IMG/VR virus record: IMGVR_UViG_3300030329_004171
Location: 1-50,110 of that record
Origin: a virus
Direction: 5' to 3' (one strand)
DNA length: 50,110 nt
Positions 25,001-33,673 of the stretch are shown piece after piece (the stretch's first letter is position 1; every line of letters begins with the position of its first letter). The translations under genes and the position numbers were made by a program. The notes under the pieces were generated by a model that saw only the letters and a list, made by a program, of their open reading frames with translations, was not told where the DNA came from and did no database searches.

Positions 25001-28000
25001 CATTTTGACGTCAATGGTGCACTTGCCGCCGGTACGTCTATTGATGAGCTTTATGATATAACCAAACCTTTAACAGTTAGATTTTATGATAGCATACAAA
25101 CAAGTAAAACGTATAAAGTCACCCGTGTTGCAGCAATCAACCCTTCACTCGCGGGTGGTGACAGCCAAGGTAATGATTTTAGAATATCAGTAGAATTTCC
25201 ATTTGGAGATGACGTGATATTTATGGAGGACACGTCTGGTGCAACTACCACAATAAAAGATGATGTCGCTTGTGAAATTAGTTTAGATGAATATAGAGAA
25301 AGAGCAGAGTATGAAGGAAGATTTTTTGTAAAAGTACTTAAGGATTCTAACTTGTTAACTCATGTTGTTGATTTTGATCTAAGTTCTAATCTATATACTT
25401 CAGTTAGTCAATCACTTTATTATTTTGATACTTTAAATATAGACGCTGGTGATAATACTAAATGGTTAAGAACAGCTTGGCAAAGTGGATTTTTACATCA
25501 ATCGGATGAAGGAAACTGGTGGGATTATTTAGATTGTTATAGAAGATGGTCAAGATACTTTGGAGATGTAGAAAATGCCAGCCCTTTAGGATGGGCACCT
25601 AGCACAGTGAATAACGTCGCAGATTATGAAGGTCCTAAGTGGTTTATTGATGCGTTACCTTTTGAGGCTTACCAACCATCCGGAACTGATTATGATGGCG
25701 GAACAGATGGGCCTAATGAACCGCACATGGCGTGGAGCCATCCTTTAGTTGGTAGTATGGCGCCTTCTACAGTAAATATGATTGATATACCAACTGATAA
25801 TATTTTTGGTGATCCTGTTAATGGGAATGTTTCTGCTACAGAAATAAAACAAAACGACGAGTACTTAAAACATTTTGGAGGGGTTGATCATACCTTCACT
25901 TTACCACCAGGTTCGCATGGCGCTATTACTATATCATATATTGGTATACCAAATGAAATGGCTTCAGTAAAAATTAATAGTTTTGGAGAAGCAAACGCAA
26001 TGCGGCATGGTTTAACTGATCATAACGATAATCCAGGATGGAATCAAGCGTTTATGGTCGGAGATATGGCTAACGCGTTCACTAGTTCAGAAAACGATAT
26101 AGTAACTAAGTTGTTAACACCAGGTCAAAGATTTAAGTTTACTAGTGACCCAAATGGGACTATATATACTAAAACAAGTCATAAACAATATCAAATATAT
26201 AATTTTGTTAACGCGGATAATGGTAAAGTAGGAAGATGGGAGCATGGAGGATTAGAAGCTATAGAGGATTGGAGTGGTGATGCTTGGCAATGGGATAGTG
26301 GAATCCCTGGAGTAATTAATGAAGTGGGATTTGGATCACAGGGTATTGTCTTAAACGATCCTGCTGATCAAATTATAAATCCTTTATTCGCTCAAACTAG
26401 ATGGACTTGCGTGTTGTTTTTAGACAAACCAGTAGGTTGGCATCCAAAAAATGATGGAGGCGCAGATCATGATACACCCACAACGATTGAGTTTTTAGAT
26501 ATAGAACCAAACGAAAATAAAGAAAAAATATTAAATCCTGTAATATGGGAAACAGAACCAAAACCTAGTACTGATATAGATTTATATTACGAAGCTAGTA
26601 ACGTTATACCTATAACTATGGATTTAGACTGGAACGAACAAGTTTTGCCACTTGGATCTACTGTTGAATGTATTTATGGTGGTGATTTAGACGCGGCATT
26701 TGATACTAACTCTAGTTCTAATACATTTGGTCAAGAACTTGATGTTATTTTAACCAATATACATGGTGGTAGAATAATGTTAGCTAACGCTAACGCATCA
26801 AATAATTTAACTCTTAATGACAATGCTTTATTAAAGTTTTGGAATGGAAACGAGTATATAACAGTTGCTGTTGAAGGTAGTCAAACAGGACAATTTCAAG
26901 GTATAGCTATTATAAATATAGATCCTAATTTTTATAATGGAAGTAGAACGTTAAATTGGTATAACTGTTTTTCTTTTGGAAATGGAGTTGAGTCAAATAG
27001 AGTTAGAGACGATTTTAATCAAGTTATTATAGATAATGGACCTAGAGCTTCTACTACAAGTATACTTCCTTATGAGGCTGAAAATAGAAAATACGGTATA
27101 ATATACTCTGGCTTATATAATTCTCAAAGTGGTGTTAACGATTTAAATCAATTTAGATCTGCAGAAAAAATTACAAAAGATATAAATCCTACTTATGGAA
27201 GTATACAAAAACTATTCACAAGAAGAACTAGTTTAGTTACTTTTTGTGAAGATAGAGTTGTAAGAATAACATCAGATAAAGATAAGTTATATAATGTTAA
27301 GTTTGTAGATCATATGGGTAATACACCTGAAACAGTTTTAGGTGACGCACAACCTTTTATTGGTGATTTTGGTATAGGAAAAAATCCAGAATCATTTGCT
27401 TCAGAGTCTTATAGAGCTTATTTTACAGATAAGAAAAGAGGGTCAGTTTTAAGATTATCAAAAGATGGTTTAACACCTATATCAGATTCAGGTATGAACG
27501 ATTGGTTTAATGATAATTTAAAATTAGGAAATACTATTCTTGGTAGTTATGACGATGATAAGTTAGAATATAATTTAACTATAAAAACTGATAATCCAGA
27601 AACAACAAAAACTATTAGTTATTCTGAGGCTGTGAGTGGCTGGGTTAGTTTTAAATCATTTATACCAGAAAATGGAATAAGTTTAGGTGGTGATTATTAT
27701 ACTTTTGATAAAGGTCAGCTTTATAAACATCATATGCCACTGCAGTACAATGGTGTTAATTGGGTTGATGTTGATGAAGAAAACGCTAAAAACTACAACG
27801 TTTTTTATGGGGTTGATTCTTATGAGTCTTATGTTGAACCTATTTTCAATGGTAATCCTAGCGTTATTAAATCTTATAAAACACTATCATATGAAGGTAG
27901 TCAATCTAAGATTGATAAATTTACAATAGAAAGCGGTTTTCAAGATTCAGCTGGTAATACTTTTGACATCGGAGACGGTGAGTTTTATAATTTACAAGAC

Positions 28001-31000
28001 AATGTTAAAGGTTGGTATGTTCAAAACATCGTCACAGACCAACAAGAGGGAAGTGTAAAAGAATTTATAGAAAAAGAAGGAAAGTGGTTTAATTATATAA
28101 TAGGGAAACCTAAAAACGAAAACATTATAGATCCAGAAGAGTTTTCTTTTCAAGGTATTGGTATAGGTATTAGTTCTGTAGTTGGAGATGTAGTTGGGTG
28201 TATGGATGCAAACGCATTTAACTTTAATCCGATGGCTAATGTAGCTTGCGCGGCTTGTTGTATAGATACCGTGCCTGGATGTATGGATAGTACTGCTAGT
28301 AATTATAACTCAGTGGCTAATGTAGATGACGGATCTTGTATACATACTGGCTGTACAGACCCTACCATGTTCAATTATAATCCTAGCGCAACAGTAGATG
28401 ATGGATCTTGTGTGGCATTTATATATGGATGCACAGATCCTACTATGTCTAATTATGATCCTACCGCAAACACACTAGATGGCTCTTGTGTTCCATTTAT
28501 TTATGGATGTATTGATGCTACCGCTCTTAATTATAACTCAACTGCTAATACTGACGATGGAAGCTGCGTATATTGTGTCTATGGATGTACTGATAGTAAT
28601 TACGCAGAGTATAATCCACTTGCTACTTGTGATAATGGTACTTGCGCTACATTAATATCAACGGTTACTGGATGTATGGACCAAACGGCAATTGATTATG
28701 ACCCAATATTTACTCATGATTGTAGTGGTGTTTTAGGTGGAACTGATTATAGTTGTTGTACTTATTGTGTATATGGATGTACCGATCCATTAGCTACTAA
28801 TTACGATCCTTCTGCCACTTGCGACGATGGAACTTGTATAACGTCTATCCCTGGTTGTACTGACCCAACGGCTACAAATTACGATCCAAATGCAAATGTA
28901 GATGATGGAAGTTGTGTTATTTGTTCTAATTTAGATATGACTGCTGTAATAACAGTTATAAATGACACAAACTCTAGCCCTTCTTCAGGTAATGGTCAAA
29001 TAAACTTCGTGCCTAATCAAACAAACCAAGATAATCCTTGGACACTGTCTTTGAATCCTGCTCATGGTGGTTTTGGTAATTGGGATGATTACACTTGGGT
29101 TAATGCTAATTCAGCAAACTCTCCTTATACAATTACAGCGACTACTGCAAACGGATGTACAGAAACATATTCTGTTAACGTCGGTTTAGATGCTGACGGG
29201 TGTATGGATCCAGCTGCAAATAACTTTAGCGCTATAGCAACTAATGATGATGGTTCATGTACGTACTCTGGTTGTACAGATCCATTATCTAACAATGGAG
29301 TAACTACATTTACACACCCTGTAGATGGTCTTACTTACTTAGCAACTACTGATGATGGTAGTTGTGTATATACTTCTGGTTGTACAGATCCAGCCGCTGC
29401 AAACTATGATCCATTAGCTAATCAAGACGATGGTAGTTGTTTATATGATGGTTGTACAGATCCAACAGCAAGCAACTACGATCCATTAGCTAATCAAGAC
29501 GATGGTAGCTGTGAATATTGGGGATGTACGGATCCTAATAATAGTGCATATAGTTCTAGTTTCACCCACAATTGCGATGGAACAGCTATAGGTACTACTC
29601 TCCCTGGTTGGGATGATTGTTGTGCCTCTTGTTTTGACTCGTTTGGAAATCCAATACCTAATTATAGTTTAAATACTGGCGCTAGTCAATTAAGTACAAC
29701 ATATAGTTTGTTAAATGGTAAATTACATGTTAACCCTGGTTCAAATAATAGTTTTTCTTGGACAGGTGTAGACTCTCAATCAGGTACGGTTAATATCGCA
29801 AATCCAACTAGCCACGTGATTGACAATCTTCCTCCTGGAGATTATACAGTTGTTGTAACTAATATAAATGGATGTGTTGATAGTTCAACTTGGACGATAA
29901 CAGAAGATACATACGGGTGTACGGATTCTACAGCTACAAATTATGATCCTAATGCGAATGTAGACGATGGGTCTTGTATTTATCCTGTTAATGGATGTAC
30001 TGATCCTAATGCTCAAAACTACGATCCTTTAGCAACTGTAGATGATGGAAGTTGTATAAGTTGCGATGGTGTAAGCTTAAGTGGTCTTGCTTACGTATCA
30101 CAACACGCTTCTATTTACGCATCTTCAAACGTAAACATGAACAATGTAATAGGTTCTGGTTTTACACCAGGTGGTTGTAATGGTGTTGTTGGTGCGCATT
30201 GTGACCCTGAAGTAACCGTGCCTTATTTAAATAATGGAATAGCTGGTCAAGGCTACGTAGTTAAAGCTAGCGTACCTGCTAATCACCCATCCCATCCAAA
30301 TCATCCAGGTCAAGATTTAACACCTCCTTCTGCAGCTTGGTTATGGAGTGCTTGGCAAAGTGGTTCTAGTGTAATGCCTCAAACATTTGGTTTATCACCT
30401 GCGTTCGCAAGCAATGGAACCGGAGCGAGTTATGAAGAAAATAATTTCTTCCAAAACGATCTTATTGTTAATTTAAAACTCAACAATACTCAATCACCTA
30501 ATTTTATACCTGCTTGTGACAGTAGAAATCTTAGCGTAATGGTAGATGTTTATGGGTGTATGGACAATACTAGCGTCGATGAGAATGATAAAGATTACAT
30601 AACGCTTGGTCAGTCAACTGGTGCTTGGAATTATGATTCAGCAGTTAATAACCCTCAAAACTCTGCGTCTGACACAACTAACGTTTGCTTAAAATGTAGC
30701 GATCATACAATGTCTTTCTCTAGTACACCAGTTCTTGGTAACGGTATCAACGCAGATAATACTTGTACCGCAGGTGCGGGTAGTGGTGACGGGGCGTATA
30801 ATGTTACGTTTGACTTTGGCGCAGATTTCAATTACTTTAATCAATCAGTTATACATCTAGAAATAACAGGTGCATCAGGTAATGCAGCAACATCTGGTTA
30901 TAATCAAGACCACTGGTATAACGACCCAATAGCAGGACCTAATAGCGTTTCGCAAACAATGAATTATTCTGATACAGCTCTTGATTGTGGTATTTATGAG

Positions 31001-31099
31001 TTCACTTGGACTTGGAGTAAAGAATACACAGATTTAACTGGTAACACTAATACTAGAACTTGTCAGAAAACATTTACAATAGAAATTCCAGCAGGATAA
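22019..31099 (+). CDS. Giant tail hub / stabilisation protein fused to adhesin repeats (3026 aa)
   Basis: Residues 1-2050 form the hub. It begins FLKGKMNKDLDERLVPNGEY, has INIIDDMLFWTDNHSEPKKI near 440 and a FPRFATRYKYEDGEYSVFSP segment near 640. Near 1730-1900 is a propeller-like end (QKLFTRRTSLVTFCEDRVV, KNPESFASESYRAYFTDKKR). This is the P22 gp10 / crAss stabilisation type. Residues 2060-2890 carry about 17 copies of a 24-residue unit GCTDPTA-NYDP-AN-DDGSC. Two SprB-like immunoglobulin modules are interleaved (nt about 28930-29190 and 29640-29920). The array probably contacts the host surface. Confidence 0.85.
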   Translation: MPEMKHNFLKGKMNKDLDERLVPNGEYRDALNIDVSTSEDSNVGTVQNILGNKLINTYPVTASPATFLPSNAVCVGSISDEANDSLYWFATGDKFQELHYLNGEPQILQTVPFYEKDMILKYKDGDITPVFVDINTVFISNESGNTHNSLAVSSIDNIGKGTTVTGYTDNGTGFVEEFTGIVEDFGEIAASNVGWTPNYDTVQVLNPSANPNNPFSAQIKAIPIPGPTGSFGPSSPPTLLIDAPFPGQTLGIGNVVTGSYINVGTEVVNITYPSSYSGQPGTFNSVIEVELNQSAIAVGPHPWNIQVNFTNPGSTVPQQVLNNVLTIPGAQWGNTPTSLGMQVGMFIVGSGIPQNASIHSIDETTSSTESYITIVFPDGSPAPVTNTSGGVLNVYGSGLLEKVILTKSFQQGNTAVSYPQVDYLVFKSNKVLNFHKDRLITGINIIDDMLFWTDNHSEPKKINIERSIRGTDKDGLHHTHLVNDARDIGIIGEAVPVEEQHITVIRKGPTNAPLLDIETERPKEGVTTITDAFLVPSAGIPLLPEQTTNITINPINNAVFEPGDIVLFQSASAISPLPDNWKVKAELESLISSVSNEWSVKILSIKSTIAAGAQQFDVMQDLAHSERLFKLKFPRFATRYKYEDGEYSVFSPFSEVAFVPSEFRYRPHEGFNVGMENTATKITLKNLIPRNIPDDVVQVDILYKESDASNIYLVDSIKPKDPIPSNKNRNYWNETWYGVSGSGITKGKYEITSEMIHATLPENQLLRPWDNVPTKALAQEITANRLVYGNYWQNYDLTREDGTDFKPEFNVSLKTYSSTLNDKKSVKTQREYQVGVSYFDDYGRETPILTDQSGTLKIKKETSNKVNRLAVQLKGQPPAFAKAYKFYVKESSTEYYNLAMDRYYDDESGFEDNMWLSFYSNDRSKLEEGDWIELKKGSFEEHIKEDAKYKVLAIENEAPEFVKRKRIPLNTEVHNATSNDFFIDDNNLPTQNKLHFDVNGALAAGTSIDELYDITKPLTVRFYDSIQTSKTYKVTRVAAINPSLAGGDSQGNDFRISVEFPFGDDVIFMEDTSGATTTIKDDVACEISLDEYRERAEYEGRFFVKVLKDSNLLTHVVDFDLSSNLYTSVSQSLYYFDTLNIDAGDNTKWLRTAWQSGFLHQSDEGNWWDYLDCYRRWSRYFGDVENASPLGWAPSTVNNVADYEGPKWFIDALPFEAYQPSGTDYDGGTDGPNEPHMAWSHPLVGSMAPSTVNMIDIPTDNIFGDPVNGNVSATEIKQNDEYLKHFGGVDHTFTLPPGSHGAITISYIGIPNEMASVKINSFGEANAMRHGLTDHNDNPGWNQAFMVGDMANAFTSSENDIVTKLLTPGQRFKFTSDPNGTIYTKTSHKQYQIYNFVNADNGKVGRWEHGGLEAIEDWSGDAWQWDSGIPGVINEVGFGSQGIVLNDPADQIINPLFAQTRWTCVLFLDKPVGWHPKNDGGADHDTPTTIEFLDIEPNENKEKILNPVIWETEPKPSTDIDLYYEASNVIPITMDLDWNEQVLPLGSTVECIYGGDLDAAFDTNSSSNTFGQELDVILTNIHGGRIMLANANASNNLTLNDNALLKFWNGNEYITVAVEGSQTGQFQGIAIINIDPNFYNGSRTLNWYNCFSFGNGVESNRVRDDFNQVIIDNGPRASTTSILPYEAENRKYGIIYSGLYNSQSGVNDLNQFRSAEKITKDINPTYGSIQKLFTRRTSLVTFCEDRVVRITSDKDKLYNVKFVDHMGNTPETVLGDAQPFIGDFGIGKNPESFASESYRAYFTDKKRGSVLRLSKDGLTPISDSGMNDWFNDNLKLGNTILGSYDDDKLEYNLTIKTDNPETTKTISYSEAVSGWVSFKSFIPENGISLGGDYYTFDKGQLYKHHMPLQYNGVNWVDVDEENAKNYNVFYGVDSYESYVEPIFNGNPSVIKSYKTLSYEGSQSKIDKFTIESGFQDSAGNTFDIGDGEFYNLQDNVKGWYVQNIVTDQQEGSVKEFIEKEGKWFNYIIGKPKNENIIDPEEFSFQGIGIGISSVVGDVVGCMDANAFNFNPMANVACAACCIDTVPGCMDSTASNYNSVANVDDGSCIHTGCTDPTMFNYNPSATVDDGSCVAFIYGCTDPTMSNYDPTANTLDGSCVPFIYGCIDATALNYNSTANTDDGSCVYCVYGCTDSNYAEYNPLATCDNGTCATLISTVTGCMDQTAIDYDPIFTHDCSGVLGGTDYSCCTYCVYGCTDPLATNYDPSATCDDGTCITSIPGCTDPTATNYDPNANVDDGSCVICSNLDMTAVITVINDTNSSPSSGNGQINFVPNQTNQDNPWTLSLNPAHGGFGNWDDYTWVNANSANSPYTITATTANGCTETYSVNVGLDADGCMDPAANNFSAIATNDDGSCTYSGCTDPLSNNGVTTFTHPVDGLTYLATTDDGSCVYTSGCTDPAAANYDPLANQDDGSCLYDGCTDPTASNYDPLANQDDGSCEYWGCTDPNNSAYSSSFTHNCDGTAIGTTLPGWDDCCASCFDSFGNPIPNYSLNTGASQLSTTYSLLNGKLHVNPGSNNSFSWTGVDSQSGTVNIANPTSHVIDNLPPGDYTVVVTNINGCVDSSTWTITEDTYGCTDSTATNYDPNANVDDGSCIYPVNGCTDPNAQNYDPLATVDDGSCISCDGVSLSGLAYVSQHASIYASSNVNMNNVIGSGFTPGGCNGVVGAHCDPEVTVPYLNNGIAGQGYVVKASVPANHPSHPNHPGQDLTPPSAAWLWSAWQSGSSVMPQTFGLSPAFASNGTGASYEENNFFQNDLIVNLKLNNTQSPNFIPACDSRNLSVMVDVYGCMDNTSVDENDKDYITLGQSTGAWNYDSAVNNPQNSASDTTNVCLKCSDHTMSFSSTPVLGNGINADNTCTAGAGSGDGAYNVTFDFGADFNYFNQSVIHLEITGASGNAATSGYNQDHWYNDPIAGPNSVSQTMNYSDTALDCGIYEFTWTWSKEYTDLTGNTNTRTCQKTFTIEIPAG
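28196..30690 (+). repeat. GCTDP...DDGSC repeat array within the tail hub gene
   Basis: About 17 coding units, typically 72 bp, start at 28196. Spacing varies where longer inserts occur. The units at 29378-29449 and 29450-29521 are exactly in register and nearly identical, a sign of recent tandem duplication. Each unit has a Cys pair and Asp-rich loops that could bind calcium. Confidence 0.85.
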
Positions 31100-31110
31100 A
31101 ATAAAAAAAT

Positions 31111-31506
31111 ATGCCATCAATAGAAATAAATTTTTCAGAAGAAATAAACACATCAGCTCAAGTAGGTGATTTTGTTTATTATATAGAACCTAGTACAGTT
31201 GGTGAGTTTTTACAAGCTAATTCAAGCAATATAAGTGTCGTAGGAGATCATACAGTATCACCTCCTGTGCCATACGCTATATCTAGTATATCATATAGCT
31301 CTCCTAGTAGTATAACTATTGACTTTCCAAGTAACGTTACGATAACTCATCCACCAAATGGAGCTTATATAATGTTTGGCAAAAAGAACCAAACTAACAT
31401 GTCTGGTTTAGTTGGGTATTATGCGAAAGCTAGATTTCAAAACAATTCAAAAGAAAAAGCGGAGTTATTTTCCGTTGGATCTAAAATACAAATAAGTAGT
31501 AAATAA
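31111..31506 (+). CDS. Hypothetical virion protein (131 aa)
   Basis: A beta-rich, Ser/Thr/Asn-rich protein starting MPSIEINFSEEINTSAQVGD and ending in a Lys/Glu-rich strand region (ARFQNNSKEKAELFSVGSKI). It lies 11 bp after the tail hub and 3 bp before the next gene. It is likely a small tail or baseplate protein by position. No motif recognised. Confidence 0.55.
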   Translation: MPSIEINFSEEINTSAQVGDFVYYIEPSTVGEFLQANSSNISVVGDHTVSPPVPYAISSISYSSPSSITIDFPSNVTITHPPNGAYIMFGKKNQTNMSGLVGYYAKARFQNNSKEKAELFSVGSKIQISSK

Positions 31507-31508
31507 TT

Positions 31509-32801
31509 ATGTCGTTAAAAATAAAAAACTTTAAAATAGATGTTTCAAATCTTCCAGTATCTGAGACACGTAGAGCGTTTACTATAACAGGTAATCCAGG
31601 GGCTATGTTTACTCTTTTTATTAATAACGAAGATTCTCCAAAAAAGTATTATAATTTTGATACTGAAACATTTACAACTACTTATAAAAGACTTGAAAGA
31701 GTAGAAATACCTAGTTCTGGAGTTATTAGTGGTAGTATAGTTTTTCCTACAGTCACAGATAGCGATCATTATGATATATTTTTAATAGCAGAAAAAGGTA
31801 CAGAGCACATGCCTTATAACAAGGTTTTAAAAGAAGATGATACTATAGATTACGCTTTAACAACAGGAGCACCTTCAAGTATGATGAAGAAAGTGATATA
31901 TCAATACACTAACACAAGAATAACATTTGCGGTAGCAGCAAAAGCAACATCAGGACAATACGCTACTATGCCAACTAGTTTACATATAGATGGTCTTCGC
32001 TCCTCTACTACCCCGCTTAAAAAAGACATTGATTGGACAGTAACAGCACAGCCAGCAGTGGCTGAAACATACGCTTTAAGTGTAACTAGACAACCTTTAG
32101 ACACTGATTTTGAAGTTATGCAAACTGTAACTATTAATGGTAGCGCTAGTAGTAGCACAACAGTTGTTGTTGATGATTTAGGTGGTTTAATTATTGGGAT
32201 GAAACTAGATAAAATACATAACACGTACGAAACTAGTTCTATAGCTACTATAACAAATATAAATAGTAGCACTAAAACTATAACGCTTGACACGGCTAAA
32301 AACTATACAGATGGACAGAATTTAATTTTTGTAGGTCAAGGACCTAATGATATAGCTAATTTTACAGAACAAAAGTCAACTTCAACTCAAATATATATTG
32401 CAGGAGCGCTTATAAGGTTTGAAGACTTAAAGGTTAAAACTACAGATTTTACATCTACAGTTAATGGAGCAACATCATCTAGCACATCGATAACAATGGA
32501 TAGTGTGGTTGGTATACGAGGCGGTGGATCTAGCGAGGCATCTCTTATGGAAGAAGATGGTGTAGAAGTGAGAGGCATTGGTTTTGATAATACTACAAGG
32601 CAATATGTAGAAACAGTTAATAATAGTACTAAAGTAATAACTGTAACCTCTGCTCAATCTTTAGCTGATAATACAATACTAACATTTGTGAATTGCGCTA
32701 ATACAGCTAGAATAACAGGTAAGATAACTGTTCTTAGAATGCCAGTTAACGATGTGACAATAACTTTGGATTTAGAAAACATAGTATTGTCCTCTACGTA
32801 G
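31509..32801 (+). CDS. Beta-rich tail/virion protein with duplicated domain (430 aa)
   Basis: A Thr/Ser-rich protein without signal peptide. Two similar segments are visible. One runs NGSASSSTTVVVDDLGGL to DGQNLIFVG, nt about 32130-32335. The other runs NGATSSSTSITMDSVVGI to DNTILTFVN, nt about 32455-32690. Both share the S-S-S-T ... V-N-x-S-T-K plan, indicating an internal duplication. The N-terminal part has an Ig-like look (FTITGNPGAMFTLFI). It is probably a fibre or tail appendage. Confidence 0.55.
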   Translation: MSLKIKNFKIDVSNLPVSETRRAFTITGNPGAMFTLFINNEDSPKKYYNFDTETFTTTYKRLERVEIPSSGVISGSIVFPTVTDSDHYDIFLIAEKGTEHMPYNKVLKEDDTIDYALTTGAPSSMMKKVIYQYTNTRITFAVAAKATSGQYATMPTSLHIDGLRSSTTPLKKDIDWTVTAQPAVAETYALSVTRQPLDTDFEVMQTVTINGSASSSTTVVVDDLGGLIIGMKLDKIHNTYETSSIATITNINSSTKTITLDTAKNYTDGQNLIFVGQGPNDIANFTEQKSTSTQIYIAGALIRFEDLKVKTTDFTSTVNGATSSSTSITMDSVVGIRGGGSSEASLMEEDGVEVRGIGFDNTTRQYVETVNNSTKVITVTSAQSLADNTILTFVNCANTARITGKITVLRMPVNDVTITLDLENIVLSST

Positions 32802-32857
32802 TCTAAAGTAAAAAAAATATAAAAACTGTAACTATAAAGTATACAAAATAGAACAAT

Positions 32858-33673
32858 ATGAAACAAATAATAGGATATAAATCTCCATTTAAAAATAAGA
32901 AACCTTCACCAGCAAAAGCATTTCCTGTTTGGGCGTTAGCTATACCAGGCTTGTTACAAGCTGGTAGTTCTCTTATAGGTGCTGGAGCAAGAAAAGATGA
33001 ATTTGAAAATTCAAGAAGGGAATACCAACTAGCAAAAGAAGAATACACCAACATGGAGTTTTCTAATCCATATGCTGGATTAACAAATCCTTACAGAAAC
33101 TTACAAAACACATATGAAGATTTAACTGTTAATCAAAAAGAAGCTAATTTCATGAAAAGAGAAGCGGCTAGATCTAGAGCAAATATAATGCAAAGTCTAA
33201 AAGGTTCTGCTGGTACTAGTGGTGCAGCGAGTTTAGCTCAGGTTTTAGCTAATAAATCAATAGATCAAAATGCTAAAATTGCAGCTTCTATTGGTAAACA
33301 AGAAACCGTTATAAATAGACTTAAAGCGGCAGAGGCTAGTAGATTACAGAAATTAGAGAAACAAGGTGAGTACCAAACTGATGTATTAAGAAGAAAAGGT
33401 GAATATCAAAAACTTTTACAAGAGCAACAACACCAACAAAATCTATACTCTATGTCTATGGATAGATATATGGCTGCCAGCGACGCTAGGCAACTCGCTC
33501 AAAAACAACTTTGGGATGGTTTAGGTAATTCAGCGTCTTCTTTTTTAAAAGGATTACAAATTTCAGGTGGAAAAATGACATTAGATAGTTTTACAACTAA
33601 TAAAGACAAAAACAAAGACAACAACAAAGACAACAACGAAAAATCAGACAATAATGGCGAAGAAAACAAATAA
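32858..33673 (+). CDS. Internal virion / DNA-ejection-type protein (271 aa)
   Basis: It begins MKQIIGYKSPFKNKKPSP, a member of the shared Lys/Pro motif. A short hydrophobic stretch follows (WALAIPGLLQAGSSLIGAGA), then a long Gln/Ala/Lys-rich helical region and a hydrophilic Lys/Asp/Asn repeat tail. The layout, a hydrophobic N-terminus plus amphipathic helices, is that of small ejection proteins (T7 gp14-like role). It precedes two larger internal-type proteins. The last 20 bases overlap the next gene. Confidence 0.6.
   Translation: MKQIIGYKSPFKNKKPSPAKAFPVWALAIPGLLQAGSSLIGAGARKDEFENSRREYQLAKEEYTNMEFSNPYAGLTNPYRNLQNTYEDLTVNQKEANFMKREAARSRANIMQSLKGSAGTSGAASLAQVLANKSIDQNAKIAASIGKQETVINRLKAAEASRLQKLEKQGEYQTDVLRRKGEYQKLLQEQQHQQNLYSMSMDRYMAASDARQLAQKQLWDGLGNSASSFLKGLQISGGKMTLDSFTTNKDKNKDNNKDNNEKSDNNGEENK

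Noticed and set aside
28196-30690. CRISPR-like array (regular repeats)
   Set aside because: The repeats are coding, in frame, diverged at third positions and have no unique spacers of constant length.
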